DNA from: Deltaproteobacteria bacterium
Lineage (GTDB): Bacteria > Myxococcota_A > Polyangia > Polyangiales > Ga0077539
Reading direction: 5' to 3'
DNA length: 64,000 nucleotides
Assembly (NCBI GenBank): GCA_016704445.1
Contig: JADJAE010000016.1
Location: forward strand, 134,700-198,699
The position numbers were made by a program, and so were the translations under genes. The notes under the pieces are model-generated. The model ran no database searches and was not told the origin of the DNA. It saw only the letters and a program-made list of their open reading frames with translations. Shown one piece after another: positions 1-9,028 of the stretch (position 1 is its first letter; each line of letters opens with the position of its first letter).

Positions 1-1
1 G

Positions 2-1873
2 CCGCTCACCGAGTGCGGCCCCGGCCCCTGCGTCAACACCCAGACCAGCGCCGCCCACTGCGGCGGCTGCGGCCGCACCTGCGCCACCGGCCAGTCCTGC
101 GTGGCGGGCGCGTGCACCCTCGTCTGCACCGCCCCGACGGTGGTCTGCGGCGGCGCCTGCGTGAACACCCAGACCGACGCCGCCCACTGCGGGATGTGCG
201 GCCGGGCCTGCGCCACCGGGGCGCGCTGCACGGCAGGGCGCTGCGTCGGGGGAGTGATCCCCGGGGCGTCGTTTCAGGTGTCGCTCTCGGCCGCCAACTG
301 CAGCACCGTCGAGCACGAGGTGGTCACCGGCGACGACCGCGGCGGCATCGCCGTCTCCGGCAGCCGCCTCTTCTACTCCGGGGACACCAGCACCGGCCGC
401 TTCGACCTTCAGACCCTCGTGGGCGAGTCCGTCGGTCGCACCTACGACGCCCTGGTGAGCAACCTCGCCACCGGGACGCTCTACACCCTGGCCAACGGCT
501 CGACGCCGCTCACCCAGACGGGCGGCACCGTCACCTCGCTGATGGAGCTCAACCCCACCACCGGCGGGCTCACCTCCGGGCTGGTCAACCTCTCGCAGCC
601 CATCGCGCTGCCCGCCACCGGCAGCGTCGGCATCTTCTCGGGATACGAGCGCATCATCCTCCTGGGCGGCGGCCGCGCGTGGCACATCAGCCTCCCGAGC
701 GGAGCCGTCATCGACCTCGGTCCGCTCGCCCTCCCCGCGGCCCGCATCGCCTGTGATAACTGGGCGATCTGGGGCGTCGCGGAGTTCTTCGGCGGGGCGC
801 TCTACGTCGACTACGTGCAGAACGCGACGACCATCGCCCGGATGCGCGTGCCCGAGGGCACCGTCGCCACCCTCGCGTCCTTCACCGCCCTCTCGGACAT
901 GTGCTCCTTCACCGTCTCGCCCCTCTGGCGGCGGTGGTACTTCCACCACGAGCTCACGTCGCAGTTCCGCTCGGGCGGCAGCGAGACCGTGGGCTACTGC
1001 GACGCCACCATCACCGGCCCGACGCTGCCCTGCCGACCCATCGACACCCTGTGCTCCGGGGCGTGCACCAACCTCCAGACCAGCGCGCTCCACTGCGGGA
1101 TGTGCAACCGCGCCTGCCCCGCGGGAGAGACCTGCAACGCGGGCGTCTGCGGGCTCGCCTGCCCGGCGGGTCAGACCGCCTGCACCGGCCGCTGCGTCGA
1201 CCTCAACACCGACTCCGCCAACTGCGGGGCCTGCGGTCGCACCTGCATCGGCGGGCAGTGGTGCATCGCCGGCGCCTGCGGCGGCGGACCCCACTACGCC
1301 GTCGACGGAGCGCCCGTCGGCGTGGCCTACATCGACGCCTGCGGCGCCGCCGGATCGCAGCGCATCCTCGCGTTCACGGACGACGGCGGCACCAGCGTGA
1401 CGCTGCCCTTCGCCACGCGCTGGTGGGGCGCCGCCCTCTCCGCGGGGACGCCCATGTACATCAGCTCCAACGGCAACGTGCAGGTCAACACCAGCTCCGG
1501 GTCGAGCTCCCTCGGCGGAATCATCCCCAGCGTGGGCTCCCCCAACAACCTCATGGCCCCGCAGTGGCGCGACCTCCTGCAGAGCAGCTCCGGCGTCTGC
1601 GTGGCCACCGTGGGCACCGCGCCCAACCGCAGCTGGGTCGCGCAGTGGGTCGGGGCCAACTACTTCACCGGCTCGGCCACCCTCAACTTCGAGGTCATCG
1701 TGCGCGAGGGCAGCGGCGTCATCGACCTCGCCTACGGCGCCATGTCGGGCTCCGGCAACGCCACCATCGGCCTGGAGAACCCCACCGGCACCGAGGCCGT
1801 CAGCCCGTGCCCCTCGGGCAACTCCTGCACCGCCATCAGCAACTCCCGCGTTCGCTTCACCCCCATCCCCTGA
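2..1873 (+). CDS. Cys-rich (Stig1-like repeat) secreted protein, 5' end outside window
   Basis: The reading frame is open from the first bases of the window to the TGA at 1871-1873, so the start and any signal peptide lie upstream. The visible 623 residues begin with Cys-rich modules of the type C..NTQTDAAHCGMCGRAC..G..C..G.C, which recur at about 1040-1290. Between the two sets lies a region with beta-propeller-like character. The C-terminal 200 residues (from about 1290) resemble the nidogen-like beta-sandwich of many myxobacterial surface proteins (MAPQWRDL, then NFEVIVREGSGVIDLAYG and IGLENP). Modules of this kind are known from Stig1-like proteins and are presumably disulfide-bonded outside the cytoplasm. 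Function is unknown; a surface or matrix role is an inference. The gene at 29033-32524 uses the same modules. Confidence 0.8.
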   Translation, partial: PLTECGPGPCVNTQTSAAHCGGCGRTCATGQSCVAGACTLVCTAPTVVCGGACVNTQTDAAHCGMCGRACATGARCTAGRCVGGVIPGASFQVSLSAANCSTVEHEVVTGDDRGGIAVSGSRLFYSGDTSTGRFDLQTLVGESVGRTYDALVSNLATGTLYTLANGSTPLTQTGGTVTSLMELNPTTGGLTSGLVNLSQPIALPATGSVGIFSGYERIILLGGGRAWHISLPSGAVIDLGPLALPAARIACDNWAIWGVAEFFGGALYVDYVQNATTIARMRVPEGTVATLASFTALSDMCSFTVSPLWRRWYFHHELTSQFRSGGSETVGYCDATITGPTLPCRPIDTLCSGACTNLQTSALHCGMCNRACPAGETCNAGVCGLACPAGQTACTGRCVDLNTDSANCGACGRTCIGGQWCIAGACGGGPHYAVDGAPVGVAYIDACGAAGSQRILAFTDDGGTSVTLPFATRWWGAALSAGTPMYISSNGNVQVNTSSGSSSLGGIIPSVGSPNNLMAPQWRDLLQSSSGVCVATVGTAPNRSWVAQWVGANYFTGSATLNFEVIVREGSGVIDLAYGAMSGSGNATIGLENPTGTEAVSPCPSGNSCTAISNSRVRFTPIP

Positions 1874-1937
1874 GCGGCCTTCGCTCCTCTCGCGCAGTTG
1901 CAGCCAGCGCCGCGCGACCGTCGTAGGCTCTCCTGCC

Positions 1938-3326
1938 ATGAGCCGACGTTCGATCGTCTCCGTCATGCTCTCGCTGACCCTCGCGTCGGCCTCGTCCGGA
2001 GCGCAGCCCCGCGCCCCGGAGGCGGCCTCCGTCGACTCCGCGATCAACCTGGGGAGGGTGTTCACCGACGTGGCGTCCCGCGCCCTGCCCGCGGTGGTGA
2101 CCCTCTACGTCGAGGTGACTCGCCGCTCCGACCGGATGCTCTACGACACCCCCGGGTTCTGGGGGGTCGCCCCGCAGGAGACCCAGCGCCGCCACGGCAG
2201 CGGCTCCGGCGTGCTCATCCGCGAGGACGGGGTCATCGTGACCAACCACCACGTGGTCGAAGGGGCCACGCGCATCCTGGTGCACCTGCGCGACGGCCGA
2301 ACCTTCAGCGGGCGGGTGCTGGGGAGCGATCCCTCCGCCGACCTGGCCGTGGTGAAGATCGACGCGCAGGGGCTGCCCACGGCGGGCTTCGCCGACAGCG
2401 ACGCCGCGCGCGTGGGCGAGTGGGTGCTGGCCATCGGCGCGCCCTTCGGCCTGGAGGCCAGCGTCACCCACGGGGTGATCTCCGCCACCGGGCGAGGCAG
2501 CCTCGGGATGAACGAGGTCGAGGACTACCTGCAGACCGACGCCAGCATCAACCCGGGCAACTCCGGCGGCGCGCTGGTCAACCTGCGCGGCGAGGTGCTG
2601 GGCATCAACACCCTGGTCGTGGGCCGGGGCCAGGGCATCGGCTTCGCGGTCTCCTCGCGGCTGGTGCAGCAGGTCGTGCGGCAGGTGCTGGCCACCGGGC
2701 GAGTCACCCGGGGCTGGACGGGCTTCGACACCCAGGACATCACCCCCGACCTCTCCTCCCTCGGCTCCCCGGGTGGAGGAGCGCTGGTGAGCCGCGTCGC
2801 GCCCGACAGCCCCGCGGCGGCGGCGGGGCTGCGCCCCTCGGACGTGATCGTCGCGGTGGACGGCCGGGAGGTGCACGGGCGCAACGACATGCGACGGCTG
2901 CTGGCCACGAGAGCGCCGGGCGAGCGCGTGGTGCTCACCACCCGGAGGGAAGACCGACGTCGGGAGGTGACGCTCACCACCGCGCTACGGCCCGGGGAAG
3001 CGCCACCCGGACCGCCTCCGCCTCCGCCGCCGCCGGAGCCGGGGCCCACGGGCTTCGGGATCACCATCGAGGCCGTCCCACCGGCCTACGCGGCGAGGAT
3101 GGGCCTGGGTCCCGACGGGGGCGTGGCCATCATGGCGGTGCAGCGGGGCGGGGCGGCCGATCGCGCGGGGCTGCGGCCCGGGGACGTGATTATCGAGGCC
3201 GACCGTCGGCCCGCGAGGGGCACCGACGACGTGGTGGCCGCGGCGAGGGACGGGCGCGCGGTCTTCCTGGTGAGGCGAGGGGCGTCGCAGGAGTACGTGG
3301 GACTGGCGATCGGGAATACCCGGTAA
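1938..3326 (+). CDS. HtrA/DegP-family periplasmic serine protease with two PDZ domains
   Basis: This 462-residue protein has an N-terminal signal peptide (about residues 1-22, cleavage near SSGAQ). A trypsin-like domain follows with the complete triad: His105 in TNHHVV, Asp135 in DPSADLAVV and Ser209 in GNSGG. Two PDZ domains follow (about 245-345 and 375-455), separated by a poly-Pro linker near residue 355. HtrA proteases degrade or refold damaged envelope proteins and use the PDZ domains for substrate sensing and oligomer control. No clear Shine-Dalgarno precedes the ATG, but the start gives a proper signal peptide. The next gene begins 9 bases after the stop, so the two are probably co-transcribed. 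The exact paralogue (DegP, DegQ or DegS type) cannot be told from sequence; there is no transmembrane anchor beyond the signal. Confidence 0.93.
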   Translation: MSRRSIVSVMLSLTLASASSGAQPRAPEAASVDSAINLGRVFTDVASRALPAVVTLYVEVTRRSDRMLYDTPGFWGVAPQETQRRHGSGSGVLIREDGVIVTNHHVVEGATRILVHLRDGRTFSGRVLGSDPSADLAVVKIDAQGLPTAGFADSDAARVGEWVLAIGAPFGLEASVTHGVISATGRGSLGMNEVEDYLQTDASINPGNSGGALVNLRGEVLGINTLVVGRGQGIGFAVSSRLVQQVVRQVLATGRVTRGWTGFDTQDITPDLSSLGSPGGGALVSRVAPDSPAAAAGLRPSDVIVAVDGREVHGRNDMRRLLATRAPGERVVLTTRREDRRREVTLTTALRPGEAPPGPPPPPPPPEPGPTGFGITIEAVPPAYAARMGLGPDGGVAIMAVQRGGAADRAGLRPGDVIIEADRRPARGTDDVVAAARDGRAVFLVRRGASQEYVGLAIGNTR

Positions 3327-3335
3327 GGTAAACGA

Positions 3336-4598
3336 GTGATGGCTCTCCGGTCGGCGTGGGTGGCGGTGGGGTGCGTGGCCTTCATGGGGTGCGACGCGCC
3401 CGGGGAGGACCCGAACGCCCGCTGGCGCTTCGGCGCCCCGCAGGTGGTGCAGCAGCGCGCCGACGGGGCGATGCGCTCGGCGTGGCCGGTGGGGGCGCCC
3501 GGGGGGCGCACCTTCCTGGTGCTGACGACGGCGATGGGTGAGGGGGCGAGCAGGGTGTCCGTGGCGGAGCGCAACGGCACCTCGTGGACGGCGCCCTTCC
3601 AGTGGGCGTGGCCCGCGGGGGCGAGCACCGAGGCGGTGGTGTGGACCACCAGCGACCCGACGCCCGCGGTGCTGACGCTCGCCGACGGGGCGCTGGGCCC
3701 GGTGCTCTATGTGCGGCGCTTCACGGGCGACGCGTGGACGACCCCGGAGCCCGTGACGCTACAGGGCAGCGAGCGGCCCACCGTGGCCTCGATGGCCCTC
3801 GGGTCGGGGGGCGGGCTGCACGTGGTCTACTCGATCCCCGGCGGGTCGTGCATGGGGGGGACGCAGCTGCGGCACCGGGTGAGGAGCGCCGCGGGGTGGA
3901 GCGCCATCCGCCTCGTGACCGACACCTGCGGGCTCGATCAGGTGAGCGTGGCGGTCGATCCGGCCCCGTCCGATCCGCTGCTGGTCACCTGGACGGGGCC
4001 CGCGCGAGGGATCGCTACCGAAGGGGCGACGGACGTGGTGGCGACGGCCTCGGCGACGGGCGTCGCGGACTCGGACGCCGGGGCGACGGCGGCGAGGTTT
4101 CGTCCGCCCTTCCGGGTGCTCACCGGCGACAACCGCGGGGCGCTGGCGGTGGCGCTCGGGGGAGGGCGCTTCCTCTCGAGCTGGTCGCTCAGCACCACGA
4201 GCCCGAGCGCGGCAGGGACGGCACCCCGGCGCGCGGCCTTCAACACCTTCGACCTCCCCACCGATCGATGGGGCACGGCCAACACGGGGTGGTTCCAGAG
4301 CAGCGGGTCGCCGTGGCTGGTGGCCTTGTCGAAGGGCGCCGGGGCGCTGGCCTTCGGCGCAGACGGGGTGCAGCCGAGGGCGCAGCTGGTGATGCGGATG
4401 TGGTCGTCGCCGGAGCTGCCCTCGGTGTCGCGCAGCGTGATCGCCTCGCCGCTCGGTCTGGTGACCTCGCTGCGGGCGCTGCTCGCGTCGGACGGAACGG
4501 TGCAGGCGTCCTGGATCGAGACCCAGGACGGCGGCGCTCAGCGTCTGTTGTGGAGCGTGGCGCTGCCGGTGATGGCCGACGACGCGGGGGCGCGCTGA
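3336..4598 (+). CDS. putative lipoprotein of unknown function
   Basis: The 420-residue product begins with a lipoprotein signal (hydrophobic stretch ending in AFMGC, Cys at about residue 19), so it is likely anchored in an envelope membrane. The rest has repeated short WxxP-type and beta-rich segments (for example DAWTTPEPVTLQGS and LLVTWTGPARG) that suggest a beta-propeller-like fold, but I do not recognise a family. GTG at 3336 and ATG at 3339 are both possible starts; an AAGG motif lies 7 to 10 bases upstream. It follows the HtrA gene by 9 bases and is probably in its operon, which hints at an envelope role. It converges on the universal stress gene with only 4 bases between the stops. Confidence 0.75.
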   Translation: MMALRSAWVAVGCVAFMGCDAPGEDPNARWRFGAPQVVQQRADGAMRSAWPVGAPGGRTFLVLTTAMGEGASRVSVAERNGTSWTAPFQWAWPAGASTEAVVWTTSDPTPAVLTLADGALGPVLYVRRFTGDAWTTPEPVTLQGSERPTVASMALGSGGGLHVVYSIPGGSCMGGTQLRHRVRSAAGWSAIRLVTDTCGLDQVSVAVDPAPSDPLLVTWTGPARGIATEGATDVVATASATGVADSDAGATAARFRPPFRVLTGDNRGALAVALGGGRFLSSWSLSTTSPSAAGTAPRRAAFNTFDLPTDRWGTANTGWFQSSGSPWLVALSKGAGALAFGADGVQPRAQLVMRMWSSPELPSVSRSVIASPLGLVTSLRALLASDGTVQASWIETQDGGAQRLLWSVALPVMADDAGAR

Positions 4599-4602
4599 GC
4601 GG

Positions 4603-5034
4603 TCAGATGGCGACGTTGGGGCCGATGACGATCACCGGCACCGACGCGGTGTGGAAGATGCGCTCGGCGACGGAGCCCACGAGCACCCGGTTGAGGCCGG
4701 TGCGCGCGGTGGTGCCGACGATGAGCGCGTCGCCGCCCCAGGTGGAGACGAAGCGAACGAGCTCCGCGGCGGGGTCTTCGTTCACCTCGACGCCGTAGTC
4801 GACGGTGACGCCGGTCGACTCGGAGAGCGAGGCCGCGAGGTCGCGCAGCCGGTGCTCGATGGAGCCGGCGAACTGATCGTCGGCCGTTCCCGAGGGGACG
4901 ATCTCCGTGCGGGACGGGACCACGCTCACCAGCACCACGGTGCCACCCACGCTGCTTGCCAGCTTCAGCGCAGCCTTCACCGCGCGGTTGCTGTGCTCCG
5001 AAAAATCCACACCGACGACCAACTTCTTGAACAC
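4603..5034 (-). CDS. universal stress protein (UspA family)
   Basis: The product is 143 residues, the normal size for a single Usp domain. I chose the GTG at 5034 because a perfect AGGAGG lies 8 bases before it and the protein then begins FKKLVVGVDFSEHSNRAVKAAL, the family's usual N terminus. A longer frame to 5064 would swallow the ribosome site. The C-terminal nucleotide-binding loop reads VGTTARTGLNRVLVGSVAE, close to the ATP-binding G-x2-G-x9-G-S/T signature, but with Ala in place of the second Gly. ATP binding is therefore likely but not certain. Usp proteins are cytoplasmic and induced by stress or growth arrest. The gene is monocistronic, convergent with the lipoprotein gene to its left and divergent from the barrel gene to its right. 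Confidence 0.93.
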   Translation of the reverse strand: MFKKLVVGVDFSEHSNRAVKAALKLASSVGGTVVLVSVVPSRTEIVPSGTADDQFAGSIEHRLRDLAASLSESTGVTVDYGVEVNEDPAAELVRFVSTWGGDALIVGTTARTGLNRVLVGSVAERIFHTASVPVIVIGPNVAI

Positions 5035-5167
5035 GGCAGACACCTCCTGGAAGCGAGCGCCCAACCTACCAGAACATCGACACCCAGATGGGTCCTGTTA
5101 ACGCACCCGACCAGCGGGTTTCACAAGGCCCTTGCGCCTCCAGCGCGTTGCCCTAGAGGATCGGCCG

Positions 5168-5698
5168 ATGAAGAAATCTTCGGGTCTCCTGGTCTCCGCC
5201 GCCGCCGCGCTCTCCCTCACCATCGCCGCCCCCTCCGTCGCTCACGCTCAAGTGGGCGGCTCCCGGCCCTTCGGCCTCGGCCTCGCGCTCGGCTACCCCG
5301 ACGTCGGCCTCTCGGCGCAGTACTTCATGAACGAGCGCACCTCGCTGCAGTTCGTGCTCTCGTTCTGGTACCGCAACGGCCGCTTCGGCCGGGACTACGT
5401 GGACAACAGCAGCGGCCTCTTCCTCCGCGCCGACTACCTCTTCCACCCCGCGACGCTCATCCGAGGCAGCGTCGCCGACCTCCGCTTCTACATCGGCCCC
5501 GGCCTCTACGCGGGCTTCGGCAACTACGACAGCTTCGCCCTCGGCCTCGAGCTGCCCATCGGCCTCGCGGTGCCCTTCAAGAGCATCCCCATCGACCTCG
5601 CCTTCGAGGCCGTGCCGCGCCTCGCCGTCGTCAACAACAACGGCGTGAACCTCGGCTTCGGCGTCGGCGGCGCCTTCCACGTCCGCTACTACTTCTGA
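5168..5698 (+). CDS. small outer-membrane beta-barrel protein
   Basis: The 176-residue product starts at the ATG at 5168, preceded by AGAGGA 8 bases upstream. It has a clear signal peptide (KKSSG, hydrophobic core, cleavage after AHA). The mature part alternates hydrophobic and polar residues in about eight beta-strand-like stretches rich in Gly, Tyr and Phe, and it ends in YYF; a terminal Phe is the usual outer-membrane insertion signal. I infer a small eight-stranded barrel in the outer membrane. No enzyme motif is visible and no specific function can be given. Its stop is 4 bases from the stop of the convergent minus-strand gene. Confidence 0.82.
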   Translation: MKKSSGLLVSAAAALSLTIAAPSVAHAQVGGSRPFGLGLALGYPDVGLSAQYFMNERTSLQFVLSFWYRNGRFGRDYVDNSSGLFLRADYLFHPATLIRGSVADLRFYIGPGLYAGFGNYDSFALGLELPIGLAVPFKSIPIDLAFEAVPRLAVVNNNGVNLGFGVGGAFHVRYYF

Positions 5699-5702
5699 GT
5701 CA

Positions 5703-7878
5703 CTACTGGGCGGTGGGGCAGATCCACGTCCCGAGCTCGCGCACGGCGAGGGACGTGGGGAGCTGCACCCGCGCGACGAGGGGCGCCACGCAGGCCTGGA
5801 AGGCCGCGGGCATCACGGACACGTTGCTCACCCGCCCGTCGCCGTCATAACGAAACTGCACCCGGAGCTGCGCCGGGCGCGAGGCGGCGTTGCGAAGGCA
5901 CGCGAGCACCTCCGCGCGGTGCGGGGTCATCGCGCCGTCGATGGCGTCCGGTGAGAGCCTCCCCGCGGGGGCGCCGAAGCTCATGTCCGAAGGGCCCGTC
6001 GCCGGGCGTCTCGCGGCGCCCTCCGCGGGGGCTTCCGGGGGCCTCCGGGGCGGCGCCGTCGCGCACCCGGGCGGCCGCGGCGCGCACCACCTCAGGGGCC
6101 GCGGGGTGCGAGCGCACCCGGTCGAGGAGCGATCGCTCGGAGGCCCCGCCCATGCGGGCGATGGCCTCGATGGCCTGCTCCACGGCGGCGTTGAGCTGCC
6201 CCTGGTCGGTGATGTCGCGCTCGATGATGGCGTCGCCGCCGCCCACCGGCGCCACCGGCCCCGACGTCGGCGTGGTACATCCGCACGAAGTCCGCGAGGC
6301 TATGGAGCGACGAGGGATCGCCCAGCTCCCTCAGCGCCACGACGATGGGCGCGAGGTCGTCCGTCGGGGTCGCCGGATCGAAGAGGTGCGAGACCAGCGC
6401 CGACACCGCGCGCCGCTCGTGCGCCCTCGCCAGCGCCCTCGCCAGGAAGCCCACCGGAGGGACGTCCACCCCGCGCACGTAGTCGTAGTGGTGGTCGAGC
6501 GCCTCGAGCATCGCGTCGGTGCCCTCGGTGCGCCCCACGAGGCCTTCGCCCACGACGGCTCGGAGCTCAGGCGAGAGCGCCCGGCGGGTGAGCAGCGAGA
6601 CCAGCGCCGCGGTGGCCGGAGCGCCCGGGAGCGCCGCAAGCGACTGCGCCGCGAAGCGCTGGGCGGGGAGCAGGCGCGCGTCGGATCCGCCCGCGGCCTC
6701 GAGCAGCGACTGCACCAGCGTCCTCGGAGGGTCGTCGGTGTTGGGCGTCGGAGAGAAGTCCGCCGGGAGCTGAAGCACCGCCTGCGGCCCGGCGCCCGGG
6801 AGCGCCTGACGCCAGCGGGCGCGGCCGTCGTCCGGAGCCAGCAGCGACGCCCCGCCCCGGTCGTCGACGACCACAAGGCCCGCGCGCACCACCGAGACCC
6901 CGGCGAGGTCGTGGGGCTCACGTAGGCCCAGCGCAGCGCGCCGGTGGTCGCGTCGAGGGCGAACACGTCGCGGTGGTAGAGCGCGAAGACGGTGTTGTGC
7001 AGGAGGGCCACGCCAGGCAGCGCGGGGTCGGGGCGCCACGCGAGGCGCACCCGCTCCCGGGCGTCGGCGCCTGCGCGCAGCGAGGTGTACGCGTCGAGGG
7101 CGAAGGGCGCGCCGCCGGGGAGCTCGTCGCGCCGGGGCTGGTAGTGGGGCGTCCCCTCGGCGGTGCCGGAGGCGGACTCGGGCCCCAGGCGGTAGAGCGC
7201 GCGGGCGCCGTAGTACACCGCGTGGCCCTCGCGGAAGGAGAAGCCCACCACGTCGTCGCGGCTGCGGACGCGGGAGCGCTCGTCGCCGGTGCGGGCGTCG
7301 AGCACCGAGAGGTTCTGCCCGTCCCAGGGGACGAAGACGTCGTCGCCGACCAGGGTGGGGGGCCCGAGGGAGTGGGCGATCTCGGTGCGGGCCACGGCGC
7401 TGCCGTCTCCTGCTTCCACGACGCGCAGGACCCCTCGTCGGCGGGTGACCCCTGCGCCGCCGAGCACCACGGCCACGCGCTCTCCGTCGCGGCTCGCTCC
7501 CACGAGGTCGAGGCCCTCGTCGGGGAAGCGCCAGCGCTCGGCGCCGGAGAGCGACCAGGCCACGATCGATCCGCCGGAGCGGGCGAGGACCAGGTCGCCC
7601 GCCACGACGGGGCGCGAGGCGATGGGAGCGGCGACGCGGCCCGACGCGGCGCCGGTGCCGAGGTCGACGACAGTGAGGCCCTGCGCGGGGTCGTCGGCGA
7701 CGATGGCGGCGACCGGGGGAAGGGAGGTCGGCGTCGCGACGCGCACCCGGTCGGCCACCGAAGCGAGGACCGCGGCGTCGGAGGAGGGGGTGCTCAGGGA
7801 GAAGGCGCCGCGGTAGATGCTCCCGGCGCAGCCGAGGCCGAGGGCGGCGAGGACGAGGGGCAGGCAGAGGCGCTTCAT
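5703..7878 (-). pseudogene. lipoprotein with PQQ-like propeller, HEAT-like repeats and AgmX/TonB-like C-terminus; split by three apparent indels
   Basis: Strong coding signal runs through the whole interval but in three frame steps. The first part (7878 to about 6917) starts with a lipobox (ALGLGC) and a PQQ/BamB-like propeller (FALDATTGALRW). The frame then changes at the four-G run 6913-6916, where one base seems missing. The next part carries HEAT-like helices (SLLTRRALSPELRAVVGEGL) until the run 6259-6262, where one base seems extra. A Pro/Ala linker follows, with another apparent extra base at 6037-6041. The last 90 residues (HRAEVLACLRNAA..AQLRVQFRYDGDGRVSNVSV) resemble the C-terminal domain of AgmX or TonB-like proteins of myxobacteria. 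The repaired product would be about 725 residues. All three sites are homopolymers, so sequence error is more likely than decay. The ATG at 7878 overlaps the stop of the upstream gene (ATGA), implying coupled translation. Confidence 0.75.
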
Positions 7879-8720
7879 TGGATCCTCGAGATGGCGCTGC
7901 GGGCGGCGTCGATGGCGGGGGTGGGGCGGCCGCGGTGCTCGTCCACGAGTCGGGTGAGCAGCTCGCGGGCCTGCGGCGTGGCGATGCCTGCGAGGGCCTG
8001 CACCACGCGGAGCTTCACCGGGTTGGGGAGCTCGGCGCGGCGGAGCGAGGCCTCGAAGGCCCGAGCCAGCGCTCCGAAGGGAGCCCTGCGGAGGAAGGTC
8101 AGCAGCCGGTCGAGGTCCTGCTCTCCGCCGCGCGCTCCGAGGGCGCGGGCGGACTCCTGGAGGAGGATCGACCCCTCGGAGCCGAGGCCGTTGCTGGCGT
8201 CGCGCTCGAAGGCCGCCCAGAGGGCCCTCACGGAGGCGGCGTCACCCACGTCGGCGAGGGTGCGCGCGGCCTCGGCCCGCACTTCGGGGTCGGAGTCGCT
8301 GAGGCGAGCATCGATGGCGCGGAGCATCGCGGGCGTGCGCAGCCTCGCGGCGGCGATGAGGGCGCGGCGGCGCAGCGACACGCGGCGGTGGTCGAGGTAG
8401 CGGAGGATGGCGTCGGCGGACTCCGGGCGCGCCAGCACGCCGAGGGTGTCGAGGCCCGCGGCGGCGACGTGGGGCTCGACCCCGGCCAGCAGGGCGCTGG
8501 AGATCTCCAGGGCGCCGCGGCGGGGGTCGCCGGTGGCGGCGCGCTGGATGCGGGCGAGGGTGTCGTCGGCGCGGGAGAGGTCCCACCCGGGCGGAGCCTC
8601 GGAGCTCGGGTGGACCATGGCGACCGTGGTGACGACGGGCCGCCTCGGCTGCGCGGAGGCGACGGCCCCGACGCCGCAGAGCGCGAGCGCGAGGAGGGGT
8701 GTGTTGCGCGATGGACGCAT
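7875..8720 (-). CDS. secreted HEAT-repeat protein
   Basis: The 281-residue product from the ATG at 8720 starts with a signal peptide (RPSRNTPLLALALCGVGAVASA, cleavage near ASAQ). A GTG 18 bases further up is possible but would put charged residues before the signal. Residues 60-250 consist of helical pairs typical of HEAT or PBS-lyase-like repeats (SADAILRYLDHRRVSLRRRALIAAA; SDSDPEVRAEAARTLADVGDAASV). Such repeats form protein-binding solenoids. It overlaps the start of the downstream propeller/HEAT gene by 4 bases (ATGA), so the two are translationally coupled and probably act together in the periplasm. There are no catalytic motifs. Confidence 0.82.
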   Translation of the reverse strand: MRPSRNTPLLALALCGVGAVASAQPRRPVVTTVAMVHPSSEAPPGWDLSRADDTLARIQRAATGDPRRGALEISSALLAGVEPHVAAAGLDTLGVLARPESADAILRYLDHRRVSLRRRALIAAARLRTPAMLRAIDARLSDSDPEVRAEAARTLADVGDAASVRALWAAFERDASNGLGSEGSILLQESARALGARGGEQDLDRLLTFLRRAPFGALARAFEASLRRAELPNPVKLRVVQALAGIATPQARELLTRLVDEHRGRPTPAIDAARSAISRIQ

Positions 8721-8785
8721 AGGTCCCGATGGATACACGAAGCCGCGGGCGCGCGGGCGATCGGCGGCCGGAGATAGTCGGGGTG

Positions 8786-9028
8786 CTAGCGGTCGCGGCG
8801 CGGAGGGAAGGGCGGCGGGGCGGGGGCGCTGGGGCTGAGGCTCGGCGGGGCCACCGGGGGGGCGACCATCTCGGCCAGGTCGTCGAGGGTGAGGGTCTCG
8901 TCCACGGCCTCGACGTCGTCGTCCACGAAGTCGGCCTCGAGGGGCTCATCCTCGTCGAGGGCGTCGAGCGCGTCGAGGGCGTCCAGCGCGTCCATCGCCT
9001 CCGAGGGGGGCGGCGCGGGCCGAAACGG
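8786..9028 (-). other. in-frame coding extension beyond the stop of the TPR gene
   Basis: Directly after the TGA at 9029-9031 the same frame stays open for about 80 codons with strong GC3 bias. It encodes a Pro-rich linker, a tandem LDA repeat (about 8950-8995), the acidic stretch EADFVDDDVEAVDETLTLDDLAEMV and a Pro-rich end. The style matches the acidic tail just upstream. Either the TGA is a real early stop or a point error, or two compensating homopolymer indels (runs at 9048-9051 and 9005-9010) hide a short stretch that would read SAADDRFGPRRPP without a stop. A separate small gene starting at the ATG at 8995 is less likely; I see no ribosome site for it. Confidence 0.5.
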